Shown here in pieces: positions 24,281-29,633 of a stretch of 33,853 nucleotides of DNA (positions within the stretch are counted from its first letter, which is position 1; each line of letters starts with the position of its first letter). Made by a program: the position numbers and the translations under genes. Below the pieces are notes generated by a model. It was not told the DNA's origin and searched no databases. It saw only the letters and a program-made list of their open reading frames with translations. Location: positions 1-33,853 of the forward strand of contig DIEK01000055.1 of the NCBI GenBank assembly GCA_002418595.1, read 5' to 3'. This stretch comes from Candidatus Omnitrophica bacterium UBA5776. GTDB taxonomy: Bacteria > Omnitrophota > Gorgyraeia > Gygaellales > Profunditerraquicolaceae.

Positions 24281-25129
24281 ATGAAGAGTTTGTATTTATC
24301 AGCAGTGGTCGAAAGTCTTATCTGTTTTTGTTTGACAGGGCCGGTATATGCCTGGGGAAACAACTGGGGCGGTAACAGCGGCGGCTTTAGCCTCCCGGGA
24401 AGTTACGGAGTGAACGGCGGCACCTGGCAGTCTTCAGGAAGTTCGATCGGCGGAGGATTATCCGCCAGCAGCAGGGAAGATAGGTTGGTGATCCAATCTG
24501 CCGGTTCAGACACCGCCATATTCTATAATGCAAACATAGATAATGCGTATTTCGTAGCTCCCGGAAATAGTAAACTGCAGGAATTGTCCTCGCATCTGGC
24601 AATATCCCAGGATACTACCGGTAATAACATCGATTCTATTTGGCTATCCTTTAAGGATGCCTATGACGGCTACAATAAAGGAGAAAGCCTCGGAATGAAA
24701 TGGCGTCTGATGCCGGAACGTGTTCAGAACGGTTTTGCTCAAGATTTTGATATAGAACAGATAATTGACGCTCACGGCAAAGGAATATGCCGGGATTGGG
24801 CGAGGCTTGCCTGTTCAATTTTTCTTGCCAAAGGCATTCCCGCGGTTATAGTTTGGGGCGGCAAATCCGATGAAGGCGACCCCGGAGGCAAGGTTTATCA
24901 TGAGTGGTGCGAGATTTACTATAAAGGCACTTATTTTATCACAGAGAATGGCGAATTCCGCAAAAAAGGTGAAGCCGGGTATAGCGATACGTTTACCACT
25001 GAAAAATACATAGAAGATACGAACAGAAATACTTACCAATATAAAGCTGATTGGTTCCATCAATATTCGAATGTCTTGCAGAATCTCGAATTTGATTTGT
25101 CAAGTGTGAGCGGCGCTGTTAAGCCTTAA
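24281..25129 (+). CDS. Secreted transglutaminase-like cysteine protease with AWGxNWG motif
   Basis: A 282-residue exported protein. The signal peptide (1-24) ends before AWGNNWGGN, followed by GGTWQSSG; the same pattern opens the protein at 18658. The central domain is transglutaminase-like: Cys170 in GKGICRDWA, His207 in VYHEWCEIYY, and an acidic or amide residue near 222-223 as third member. Such domains cut or crosslink proteins in the envelope. GGGAGAAG precedes the ATG. It is the last chromosomal gene before the dif site and is followed by a terminator. Confidence 0.75.
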   Translation: MKSLYLSAVVESLICFCLTGPVYAWGNNWGGNSGGFSLPGSYGVNGGTWQSSGSSIGGGLSASSREDRLVIQSAGSDTAIFYNANIDNAYFVAPGNSKLQELSSHLAISQDTTGNNIDSIWLSFKDAYDGYNKGESLGMKWRLMPERVQNGFAQDFDIEQIIDAHGKGICRDWARLACSIFLAKGIPAVIVWGGKSDEGDPGGKVYHEWCEIYYKGTYFITENGEFRKKGEAGYSDTFTTEKYIEDTNRNTYQYKADWFHQYSNVLQNLEFDLSSVSGAVKP

Positions 25130-25137
25130 GAAGAGGG

Positions 25138-25165
25138 GGCGCTTGCAGAGCCGCCTTTTGATATT
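25138..25165 (+). terminator. Rho-independent terminator before dif
   Basis: The hairpin GGCGCT / AG-C-CGCC (six pairs with one bulged C, 25138-25155) is followed by TTTTGATATTTTT. It ends the transcript of the transglutaminase-like gene 11-16 bases before the recombination site. Confidence 0.65.
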
Positions 25166-25180
25166 TTTACCCATAGGTGT

Positions 25181-25208
25181 AGTTAACATAAGATATATTA
25201 TAGGAAGT
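25181..25208 (-). other. dif: dif site (XerC/XerD recombination site)
   Basis: A 28-bp site with two 11-bp arms, AGTTAACATAA and TTATAGGAAGT, around the spacer GATATA. Read on the minus strand it begins ACTTCCTATAA and ends TTATGTTAACT. Compared from memory with the Bacillus subtilis dif site, only three positions differ, and the XerD-side arm differs from the E. coli arm at one position. XerC and XerD act here to resolve chromosome dimers. Its place at the left edge of a provirus without an integrase marks it as the attachment site as well. Confidence 0.85.
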
Positions 25209-25250
25209 TGAGGGGGTGGGCCTATACGTGGATAGACAAGACACTAAACT

Positions 25251-25919
25251 ATGGCCCAAAGCAGGCTTAAACCCGGTTTTGACCCCCTCTGGCAGAGCGA
25301 ATTCCTGGACTTTCGCCTGCTTAAGCTCTCCAAGACTGCCTTTATCCTGCGGCAGATGTATCGCCTCTACCGCGACTTCGAAACAAATGTCTGTAACCTT
25401 TCCGATCTGCAAATCCGTAATATTACCGGCTGGGATCGCGACTGCATAAAGTCAGCCCGTGAGCAGCTGATCAAACTCAAGGAAATCACCCCTTGCGGTT
25501 ATCATACCTTCAAAGTCAGACCGTTTCAGCAACACCAAACCTGCGGGAAAATCCCGCAACCTACCCAAAAACCAGTTGCGGGAAAAACCGGCAACCAGTT
25601 GCCGGAAAACCCTGCAACTACCTGCGGGAAAACCCCGCAACTGTTGCGGGAAAACCCCGCAACTCATCCTATATCAGATAGACTTACAGACATACAGACA
25701 GGAAAACCCTCTGTTAACAATCCTGTTGAAAACCACGGGGCGACCGGCTCGCGGCATTGCCGGGACTGCGGCATATACGACCCGGAACACCTGGACGTTA
25801 AGGGTAACAAAACCGGCTACTGCTCGTTTTTAGGAACGCCGCTCCCCCCTTTCACTGTCTGCGATAACTGCACGGAGTTCACCCCAAAAAGCCAGGATGT
25901 GGTCAGCGGACGACGTTAA
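25251..25919 (+). CDS. Replication initiator-like protein with winged helix and zinc finger
   Basis: A 222-residue protein. Residues about 25-85 (LSKTAFILRQMYRLY, LSDLQIRNITGWDRDCIKSAREQLIKLKEI) form a winged-helix domain like the N-terminus of phage replication protein O. The middle (95-150) is low in complexity because the DNA beneath consists of iterons. The C-terminus has cysteines C170-x2-C173, C191 and C204-x2-C207, a likely zinc finger. In phage lambda, O binds iterons inside its own gene; the same layout here suggests this protein starts viral DNA replication. No good ribosome-binding site precedes ATG 25251, so expression may be low. No helicase or loader is recognised. Confidence 0.6.
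   Translation: MAQSRLKPGFDPLWQSEFLDFRLLKLSKTAFILRQMYRLYRDFETNVCNLSDLQIRNITGWDRDCIKSAREQLIKLKEITPCGYHTFKVRPFQQHQTCGKIPQPTQKPVAGKTGNQLPENPATTCGKTPQLLRENPATHPISDRLTDIQTGKPSVNNPVENHGATGSRHCRDCGIYDPEHLDVKGNKTGYCSFLGTPLPPFTVCDNCTEFTPKSQDVVSGRR
25541..25662. repeat. Five palindromic iterons inside the initiator gene, likely origin
   Basis: Five 19-bp inverted repeats at 25541-25559, 25576-25594, 25599-25617, 25622-25640 and 25644-25662. The last copy reads TTGCGGGAAAACCCCGCAA; the others vary by one or a few bases. Starts are 35, 23, 23 and 22 bases apart, so the last four are spaced at about two turns of the helix. As 22 and 23 are not multiples of three, the repeat is kept at the DNA level and not as a peptide repeat. 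An AT-richer stretch follows at 25663-25710 and could be the unwinding region. Confidence 0.75.
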
Positions 25920-26155
25920 TAAGCGTTTCCGGAGCCCACGGCGATAAACTCGGCCGCTGTGATGCAAACTGCTACGATGCTAAACATCCGCATTGCGATT
26001 GTATCTGCGGCGGGAAGAATCACGGCGTCGGTAAAAAACAGGCCATAGAAAACACGTTTGAGATCAGCCAAGAGCTTATAAAGAACCTGCCGCCGGATTG
26101 GCAAAAAAAGATCAGTATTAACCCGGAAGCCAGACAGATGGACTTTAAGTTTTAA
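25919..26155 (+). CDS. Cysteine-rich phage-type small protein without a standard start
   Basis: A frame that clearly codes for protein: about 78 residues with SVSGAHGDKLGRC, then five cysteines (C14, C18, C26, C28, C30) in GRCDANCYDAKHPHCDCICGG, then KNHGVGKKQAIENT. I recognise this cysteine pattern from small proteins seen in many phages; their function is unknown. No ATG, GTG or TTG lies at a sensible place. The frame is open back to a stop at 25864-25866, and the likely start is ATA 25919 (overlapping the initiator stop) or CTG 25867. The start coordinate is therefore provisional. Confidence 0.6.
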   Translation: MSVSGAHGDKLGRCDANCYDAKHPHCDCICGGKNHGVGKKQAIENTFEISQELIKNLPPDWQKKISINPEARQMDFKF

Positions 26156-26171
26156 CAAGGAGGTATTAAAA

Positions 26172-26348
26172 ATGTGGGAACAGTTGATCAAAGCGTTAGG
26201 CGTTGATAAAACCCAGATCGAAGCGGCGGCAAAAGCTGCGATCGAGATCAAAGAACACCTGCAATCTATTGAATCCGGCATCTGGGCGCTGGTGCAGGAG
26301 CAGAAAAAGACAAATGAGCTTTTGCGAAAGGAGATCAGCCATGGGTGA
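26172..26348 (+). CDS. Small helical protein (58 residues), unknown
   Basis: The Shine-Dalgarno AAGGAGG (26158-26163) lies at the correct distance before ATG 26172. The protein (WEQLIKALGVDKTQIEAAAK to EQKKTNELLRKEI) is highly charged and predicted to be all helix with a coiled-coil tail. It overlaps the next gene by eight bases. A structural or replication-accessory role is possible but not shown. Confidence 0.65.
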   Translation: MWEQLIKALGVDKTQIEAAAKAAIEIKEHLQSIESGIWALVQEQKKTNELLRKEISHG

Positions 26349-26547
26349 AGCAAATGAAAATGATGTTGTTATGCTTGCCGATAAGATCAGGGCTGAAGAG
26401 CAGAGGCACGCCGATATTCTGGCAAAGGTTAAGAATCCCCAGGCCCGGGAGCGGTTGCATAAAACTTATGTAGTGAGACTACGATCTGCATTGCGCAGCG
26501 TTCAGGATTTCAACGCGTTTCTGGAAAGTTACGCGGAGATGATATGA
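26341..26547 (+). CDS. Small charged helical protein (68 residues), unknown
   Basis: Begins MGEANENDVVMLADKIRAEEQRHADIL, which is mostly helix with many charged residues. GAAAGGAG lies ahead of ATG 26341. An upstream ATG at 26203 in the same frame would overlap the preceding gene almost fully and is not used. Its stop overlaps the next start. Confidence 0.65.
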   Translation: MGEANENDVVMLADKIRAEEQRHADILAKVKNPQARERLHKTYVVRLRSALRSVQDFNAFLESYAEMI

Positions 26548-26672
26548 TTACCTCTCCCCTGTTGTCCTGGCTGCCGCCGTTGACGCAGCCGCAGGATATA
26601 CTTATTTGCGGTGTGATCCTGCTGTTGATCATCGCGGGCATGGTCGGGATGGTGATTGATTCGTGCAATTAA
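26544..26672 (+). CDS. Single-pass membrane peptide (42 residues)
   Basis: Short gene starting within the previous stop (ATGA). The C-terminal half ILICGVILLLIIAGMVGMVI is one membrane helix. Small membrane peptides of this type are typical of PM2-like and PRD1-like viruses, where they sit in the internal membrane, but this one lies in the early gene block and might instead act on the host membrane (for example as a holin). Confidence 0.6.
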   Translation: MITSPLLSWLPPLTQPQDILICGVILLLIIAGMVGMVIDSCN

Positions 26673-26722
26673 CGTGGCCGCGTGGCCGGATAGGGGCTCT
26701 GTGTCGGAAGGAGGTGACGACC

Positions 26723-26917
26723 ATGGCCAGAGCCTATCAATGCGACCGCTGTTTGAAACAAGTGGTCAGCGACCCGGAGTTAGGGATCAAAACCAACAAA
26801 CCGATGGTGGCGATGAACTACGCTCCGGACGCGACAGACGGTTTCTGGTATGCGCACGATCTCTGCAAAGAGTGCGCCGATCAGTTTGCCGCCTGGTGGG
26901 TCAAAAGTAAAGAATAA
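26723..26917 (+). CDS. Small zinc-ribbon protein (64 residues)
   Basis: C7-x2-C10 and C48-x2-C51 frame a 37-residue insert, the pattern of a zinc ribbon. The strong ribosome-binding site AGGAGGTGA lies just before ATG 26723, the best in the provirus, so the protein may be made in quantity. Function unknown; nucleic-acid binding or transcription control is possible. Confidence 0.68.
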   Translation: MARAYQCDRCLKQVVSDPELGIKTNKPMVAMNYAPDATDGFWYAHDLCKECADQFAAWWVKSKE

Positions 26918-26932
26918 CCAGGTGTAGTCAAT

Positions 26933-26977
26933 GCGTGGATTGCGGAGATCCACGCGCAAAAGAGAAAGCGCTTTCTC
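26933..26977. repeat. Hairpin plus 16-bp palindrome between two small genes
   Basis: GCGTGGAT (26933-26940) pairs with ATCCACGC (26948-26955) around seven bases. It is followed by GAGAAAGCGCTTTCTC (26962-26977), a perfect palindrome. Both lie in the 75-base gap before 26993. A 19-codon basic ORF (26931-26989, starting MRGLRRSTRKR) runs through them, but I take the DNA or RNA structure as the more likely feature. There is no T-run, so this is not a standard terminator. Confidence 0.5.
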
Positions 26978-26992
26978 AAGGAGTTTTAGAAT

Positions 26993-27292
26993 ATGCCGGA
27001 ACAGACAGTCGAGAAAACTTGCGTTGCCTGCGGCGCGAAGGTTAAGCGCAAACCCAAGCCGGAAGCCAAGACCGCAATGGAGAAACGCCAGATAGATTTC
27101 CATTGTCCGGCTTGCGGCGCGCGGAACCTGCGCGACGGGACAGCCATACCCCAGGAAAACCCCAGAAAAGCCCAGGGGCAGCCCAGAAGAAGCCCAGGCG
27201 TTACCCAGGAAAAGCCCAGAAAAACCCAGGAACCAGAAAGGAGCATGCCCAGTGAAACCCCAGAAGAAGATGACTCTTTCACGATCATCTAA
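26993..27292 (+). CDS. Zinc-ribbon protein with proline/glutamine-rich tail
   Basis: A 99-residue protein: C10-x2-C13 and C38-x2-C41 form a zinc ribbon, then a basic, Pro/Gln/Arg-rich tail (52-85) that is encoded by the CCCAG repeat array. AAGGAG (26979-26984) precedes the ATG. The last 41 bases overlap the next gene in another frame. The tail resembles a disordered nucleic-acid-binding region. Function unknown. Confidence 0.6.
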   Translation: MPEQTVEKTCVACGAKVKRKPKPEAKTAMEKRQIDFHCPACGARNLRDGTAIPQENPRKAQGQPRRSPGVTQEKPRKTQEPERSMPSETPEEDDSFTII

Positions 27293-27424
27293 GGCATCAA
27301 TCGCCCAGGCAAAAGATAACCTGCCGCCCCCTGCCCCAGAAAAGCCCAGCGAAACCCCAGGAGCACCCCAGGCGGGCAGCCCAGGAGCGAGCCAAGCCAT
27401 ACCCCAGGAACCGATCACCCCAGA
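27149..27424. repeat. CCCAG repeat array with 10-11-bp period
   Basis: About 18 copies of CCCAG, most followed by G/A-rich bases (for example CCCAGAAAAG and CCCAGGAAAA). Eight successive copies start at 27150, 27161, 27171, 27182, 27193, 27204, 27215 and 27225, steps of 10-11 bases, close to one turn of the helix. Further copies at 27248, 27259, 27304, 27335, 27345, 27356, 27367, 27380, 27403 and 27419 mostly keep this phase. The array spans two overlapping genes in different frames. As 11 is not a multiple of three, the repeat exists at the DNA or RNA level. Confidence 0.75.
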
Positions 27425-27782
27425 AGCCATACAAATCAAGGCCACCGGCCTGGGCGCGCGGGCGGTCTGTCTGGTGTATGACAAGTTCTTTCGCGGGCCC
27501 GGCCCGGTGCTTCGGCCGCATGAAAGAGTTATATTCCAGGAACCGGCCGACAAACTGGAAGTGGAGTTGATGAAACTGCTCCCGGATTGGTTCCAGGCGC
27601 AGATGGAAAAACATGGGCCGCTTGTTGACGCGGCCATGGGAATCGTGATCGGGTTTAACATGATCAGCCGTATGCGCGCGGAAGAAATGGCGCGGGCAGC
27701 TGCGGTGAGTGCTCCGAAGCCCGCCGCGGCCGCGGATACTTCGAAACCCGGGAAGGAACCGGTCGAGGTCAACGTCGAATGA
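27252..27782 (+). CDS. Proline-rich protein encoded just before the packaging ATPase
   Basis: A 176-residue protein: a Pro/Ala/Gln-rich start (1-58, DNLPPPAPEKP to PQEPITPE) encoded by the repeat array, a folded part (60-145, LGARAVCLVYDKFFRGPGPVLRPHE, KLLPDWFQAQMEKHGP), and an Ala/Pro/Lys tail. A hydrophobic stretch near 125-140 might be a weak membrane contact. GTG 27252 is supported by AAAGGAG (27237-27243) eight bases upstream. Its stop overlaps the ATPase start by ATGA, so it may be a partner of the packaging machine. I do not recognise the family. Confidence 0.65.
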   Translation: MKPQKKMTLSRSSKASIAQAKDNLPPPAPEKPSETPGAPQAGSPGASQAIPQEPITPEAIQIKATGLGARAVCLVYDKFFRGPGPVLRPHERVIFQEPADKLEVELMKLLPDWFQAQMEKHGPLVDAAMGIVIGFNMISRMRAEEMARAAAVSAPKPAAAADTSKPGKEPVEVNVE

Positions 27783-28423
27783 TCAAAACCCGGGAAGTGA
27801 TTTTATATACCGGAAAGACCGGCTCCGGAAAAAGCACGCTGTTCCGGGAGAATATCAAGAAATCAGATCGGGCGATCATTATTGATACTCTCTCGGAATA
27901 CGAGCTTCTTGCCGCCCCCTTCCCTGCCCTGTTCATTGATACCATTTACCAGTTGTATGACTATCTGGCCGAGAACGCGCATAGGAATTTCCGGATCGTG
28001 TTTGCGGCAGACAACCTCGATGAAGAGATCACACTTAAAGACGGGGAAACCCTTACCGTTATTGAATCCGTCTGCAAACTGGTATATGAACATCTTGAGC
28101 AGATCACTCTGGGAATTGAAGAGCTGTCTTATTTTGTCTCTCCCGGGTTTGCGCCGAAATACCTGCGCAGGATCATCCGGGCCGGGCGGCATTCCGGTAT
28201 ATCGCTGCACGCGACAACCCAGCGGCCGCCGGAGATACCGCCGGTCATCCGCGCGCAGATCACAAAGCTATACTCGTTCCGTCAGCACGAACCGGCAGAC
28301 TTACAATGGATTGAACGCTGTGTCGGTAACAAAACCGAAGCCCAGAAGCTCCGCGGCCTGGAACGTTTCACCTGGCCCGGGCCGATGGTAAAAGACCGGC
28401 ACTATAAAGAATTTATCCTTTAA
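27779..28423 (+). CDS. Genome-packaging ATPase, FtsK/HerA type (PM2 P9-like)
   Basis: Powers DNA entry into the capsid in membrane-containing tailless viruses. The 214 residues contain Walker A GKTGSGKST (12-20), Walker B TLGIEEL (110-116, with E114-E115) and the polar segment TTQRPPEIPPVIR (146-158) that is typical of the A32/HerA packaging ATPases. The length is close to that of PM2 P9 and PRD1 P9. It has no membrane helix, unlike inovirus Zot proteins. It overlaps the preceding gene by ATGA. Confidence 0.85.
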   Translation: MIKTREVILYTGKTGSGKSTLFRENIKKSDRAIIIDTLSEYELLAAPFPALFIDTIYQLYDYLAENAHRNFRIVFAADNLDEEITLKDGETLTVIESVCKLVYEHLEQITLGIEELSYFVSPGFAPKYLRRIIRAGRHSGISLHATTQRPPEIPPVIRAQITKLYSFRQHEPADLQWIERCVGNKTEAQKLRGLERFTWPGPMVKDRHYKEFIL

Positions 28424-28424
28424 A

Positions 28425-28548
28425 GTATGGCACAAAATTCAGCTGGTCTACCGCAGTGCCTAAAAGTAGTTTTTAGCGTTCTCGTCGGAGAGCGATCCTG
28501 GCCGGCGCGCGCTGCAGCCGCGGATATCCGGAAAATCTTATGCCATAC
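28425..28548 (+). ncRNA. Possible structured RNA (about 124 nt) after the packaging ATPase gene
   Basis: The outer arms GTATGGCA (28425-28432) and TGCCATAC (28541-28548) are perfect 8-bp complements. Inside, CTAAAA-GTAGT-TTTTAG forms a 6-bp hairpin, CGTTCTC-GTCG-GAGAGCG a 7-bp hairpin with one G-U pair, and a GC-rich part (CGGATATCCG and neighbours) a further helix. Together they suggest a closed multibranch fold. The stretch has no credible gene while the rest of the element is almost fully coding. A Shine-Dalgarno follows directly. It could be a leader regulator or an RNA with its own role. Confidence 0.4.
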
Positions 28549-28562
28549 ATCCAGGAGGGAAA

Positions 28563-28790
28563 ATGCGGCTTGCTCGAACAGTAGAAAACAATTTAACGCC
28601 TGGTGAAGTTGATCTTTACGTCCTCGCGCGCGGAGTTGGTCGCGCCGCTGCCCGGTTGATTGTCCGCCGCCGAACGCGGAAGAACCGTTTTGGCCAAACA
28701 GCCGAATATCGGTATTTGTATCTTGCTTATCGTGCCGGGGACAAAATCAAAGAACACTACATAGCCAAGCTCGCCGATGAAAAAGTATAA
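28563..28790 (+). CDS. Small basic protein (75 residues), possibly DUF6788-like
   Basis: Starts with AGGAGG four to nine bases upstream. The protein is very basic (ARLIVRRRTRKNRFGQTAEYRYLYLAYRAGDKIKEHYIAKL). The Y-x-Y-x-x-Y-R-x-G-x-K pattern resembles small phage and archaeal proteins of the DUF6788 type, which look like DNA-binding beta-sheets; this is a guess by pattern. It overlaps the next gene by 14 bases. Confidence 0.6.
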   Translation: MRLARTVENNLTPGEVDLYVLARGVGRAAARLIVRRRTRKNRFGQTAEYRYLYLAYRAGDKIKEHYIAKLADEKV

Positions 28791-28929
28791 GAAGTGTCTT
28801 TGCGGCTGCGGCCGTAATGTCAGGACATACCCATCCCGTCCGAGAAAATACGCCAACCGGGAATGTTACCTGGGGCATTTGCGCCTGTTGCGCGCGCTTG
28901 AAGAACGAAACATCCGCATAAAACAATAA
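28777..28929 (+). CDS. Cysteine-rich mini-protein (50 residues)
   Basis: MKKYKKCLCGCGRN has C7, C9 and C11; C30 and H34 complete a likely zinc site. The rest is basic (RPRKYANREC, LEERNIRIKQ). Similar short CxCGCG proteins occur in many phages with no known role. It is the last gene before the central regulatory gap. Confidence 0.6.
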   Translation: MKKYKKCLCGCGRNVRTYPSRPRKYANRECYLGHLRLLRALEERNIRIKQ

Positions 28930-28936
28930 CTATTTT

Positions 28937-28954
28937 TTTCCAACCATTGGAAAT
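28937..28954. promoter_or_regulatory. 18-bp palindromic operator, copy 1
   Basis: TTTCCAACCATTGGAAAT, an inverted repeat TTCCAA / TTGGAA around CCA. An identical copy lies 152 bases downstream. It is located right after the early gene block and just before a terminator. A dimeric repressor or activator is the likely ligand. Confidence 0.6.
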
Positions 28955-28964
28955 CACAATTTTG

Positions 28965-29002
28965 CCGCTTTTTTCTGTTTCTCCGGGAAAAGCGGTTTTT
29001 TT
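28965..29002 (+). terminator. Rho-independent terminator ending the early operon
   Basis: CCGCTTTT (28965-28972) pairs with AAAAGCGG (28988-28995), followed by seven T (28996-29002). The loop is 15 bases. It separates replication and packaging genes from the capsid operon. Confidence 0.75.
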
Positions 29003-29088
29003 GCGCTTCCCGTCGAGAAAAAGTGCCGTTTTTAGCCCCGTAGAGGCAAGATTTTAATGCCGGTATACATCTATGAAGGGGGCAAAAA

Positions 29089-29106
29089 TTTCCAACCATT
29101 GGAAAT
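29089..29106. promoter_or_regulatory. 18-bp palindromic operator, copy 2
   Basis: An exact second copy of TTTCCAACCATTGGAAAT. It lies eight bases before a possible -35 box for the capsid operon and 80 bases before its first gene, a fitting place for control of late genes. The segment 29003-29088 between terminator and operator holds nothing else that I can name. Confidence 0.6.
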
Positions 29107-29113
29107 TTATCTT

Positions 29114-29143
29114 TTGGACAAACTTGGTAATCGAAGGCATATT
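29114..29143 (+). promoter_or_regulatory. Possible promoter of the capsid operon
   Basis: TTGGAC (29114-29119) and CATATT (29138-29143) are 18 bases apart. The match to the consensus is modest. It is placed between operator copy 2 and the first late gene, which is the main support. Confidence 0.3.
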
Positions 29144-29185
29144 TGAAGCGTAGATTTCAAACAGCACGCAAAAGGAGACCACAAG

Positions 29186-29326
29186 ATGATAAAAGCGATA
29201 ATCAACGAAGCAAAGTCAGCGGTCAAACCGGAAAAGTTGATCGTCACCGTGGCCGTGGTGGTAGCCGTATACTTCGGCATACAGTGGGTGAACAAAAAGA
29301 TCGCGGCCCAGAAAGCGACGGCGTAA
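29186..29326 (+). CDS. Single-pass membrane protein (46 residues)
   Basis: AAAAGGAGACC precedes the ATG. A basic N-terminus (MIKAIINEAKSAVKPEK) is followed by one membrane helix, LIVTVAVVVAVYFGIQWV, and a lysine-rich end. This is the usual build of the small proteins in the inner membrane of PM2-like virions. First gene of the late block. Confidence 0.65.
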   Translation: MIKAIINEAKSAVKPEKLIVTVAVVVAVYFGIQWVNKKIAAQKATA

Positions 29327-29329
29327 GAC

Positions 29330-29434
29330 ATGAAGAACGCGGGCAAGATATTGTTGACGTTCCTGATCGCGCTGGCCGCGGCGGTTGCTTACGATCAGAT
29401 AAAAACCGCGGTCACAAAGAAAACGGGGGCTTAA
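29330..29434 (+). CDS. Single-pass membrane peptide (34 residues)
   Basis: ATG 29330 follows the previous stop by three bases. ILLTFLIALAAAVAYDQI is a membrane helix between short basic ends. Likely a virion membrane peptide; it is too short for family assignment. Confidence 0.55.
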   Translation: MKNAGKILLTFLIALAAAVAYDQIKTAVTKKTGA

Positions 29435-29435
29435 C

Positions 29436-29582
29436 GTGAAAGACAAACTGATAACTTTCGGCGTGGTGTGTCTGGCGATACTGGTGACCGGGGCAGTCTT
29501 GGACGAACTCGGCAACCAGGGACGCCTGGGATCGATCGGGCGCAATATCGCGCAGAAGATCACGCGGGGATTCGGGGTATAA
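29436..29582 (+). CDS. Single-pass membrane protein (48 residues)
   Basis: GTG 29436 starts one base after the previous stop. The helix LITFGVVCLAILVTGAVL is followed by a polar, basic tail (NQGRLGSIGRNIAQKITRGFGV). Layout matches its two neighbours: three consecutive small membrane genes directly before the capsid gene. Confidence 0.58.
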   Translation: MKDKLITFGVVCLAILVTGAVLDELGNQGRLGSIGRNIAQKITRGFGV

Positions 29583-29633
29583 CCCCGGTTTAAACCATTT
29601 GCACTTTAACCTTTAACGGGAGGTAAACACGAA

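Noticed and set aside
25216..25449. Open frame of 77 codons overlapping the initiator start
   Set aside because: It is a shifted reading of the initiator gene, with no family features and no ribosome-binding site.
25541..25662. CRISPR array
   Set aside because: The repeats are palindromic, 19 bp, with spacers of only 3-16 bases, lie inside a coding gene, and no cas genes are nearby.
25916..26353. Minus-strand open frame of 145 codons near the initiator gene
   Set aside because: It is antisense to two + strand genes with good coding sense (the cysteine-rich protein and the 58-residue protein with a perfect Shine-Dalgarno).
27149..27424. CRISPR or simple peptide-repeat region
   Set aside because: The unit is five bases with a 10-11-base period, not a repeat-spacer pattern, and the period is not a multiple of three.
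28427..28606. Possible 59-codon gene starting at ATG 28427
   Set aside because: No ribosome-binding site, it overlaps the next gene by 44 bases, and its composition is unlike the other viral proteins; the stretch is better explained as structured RNA.
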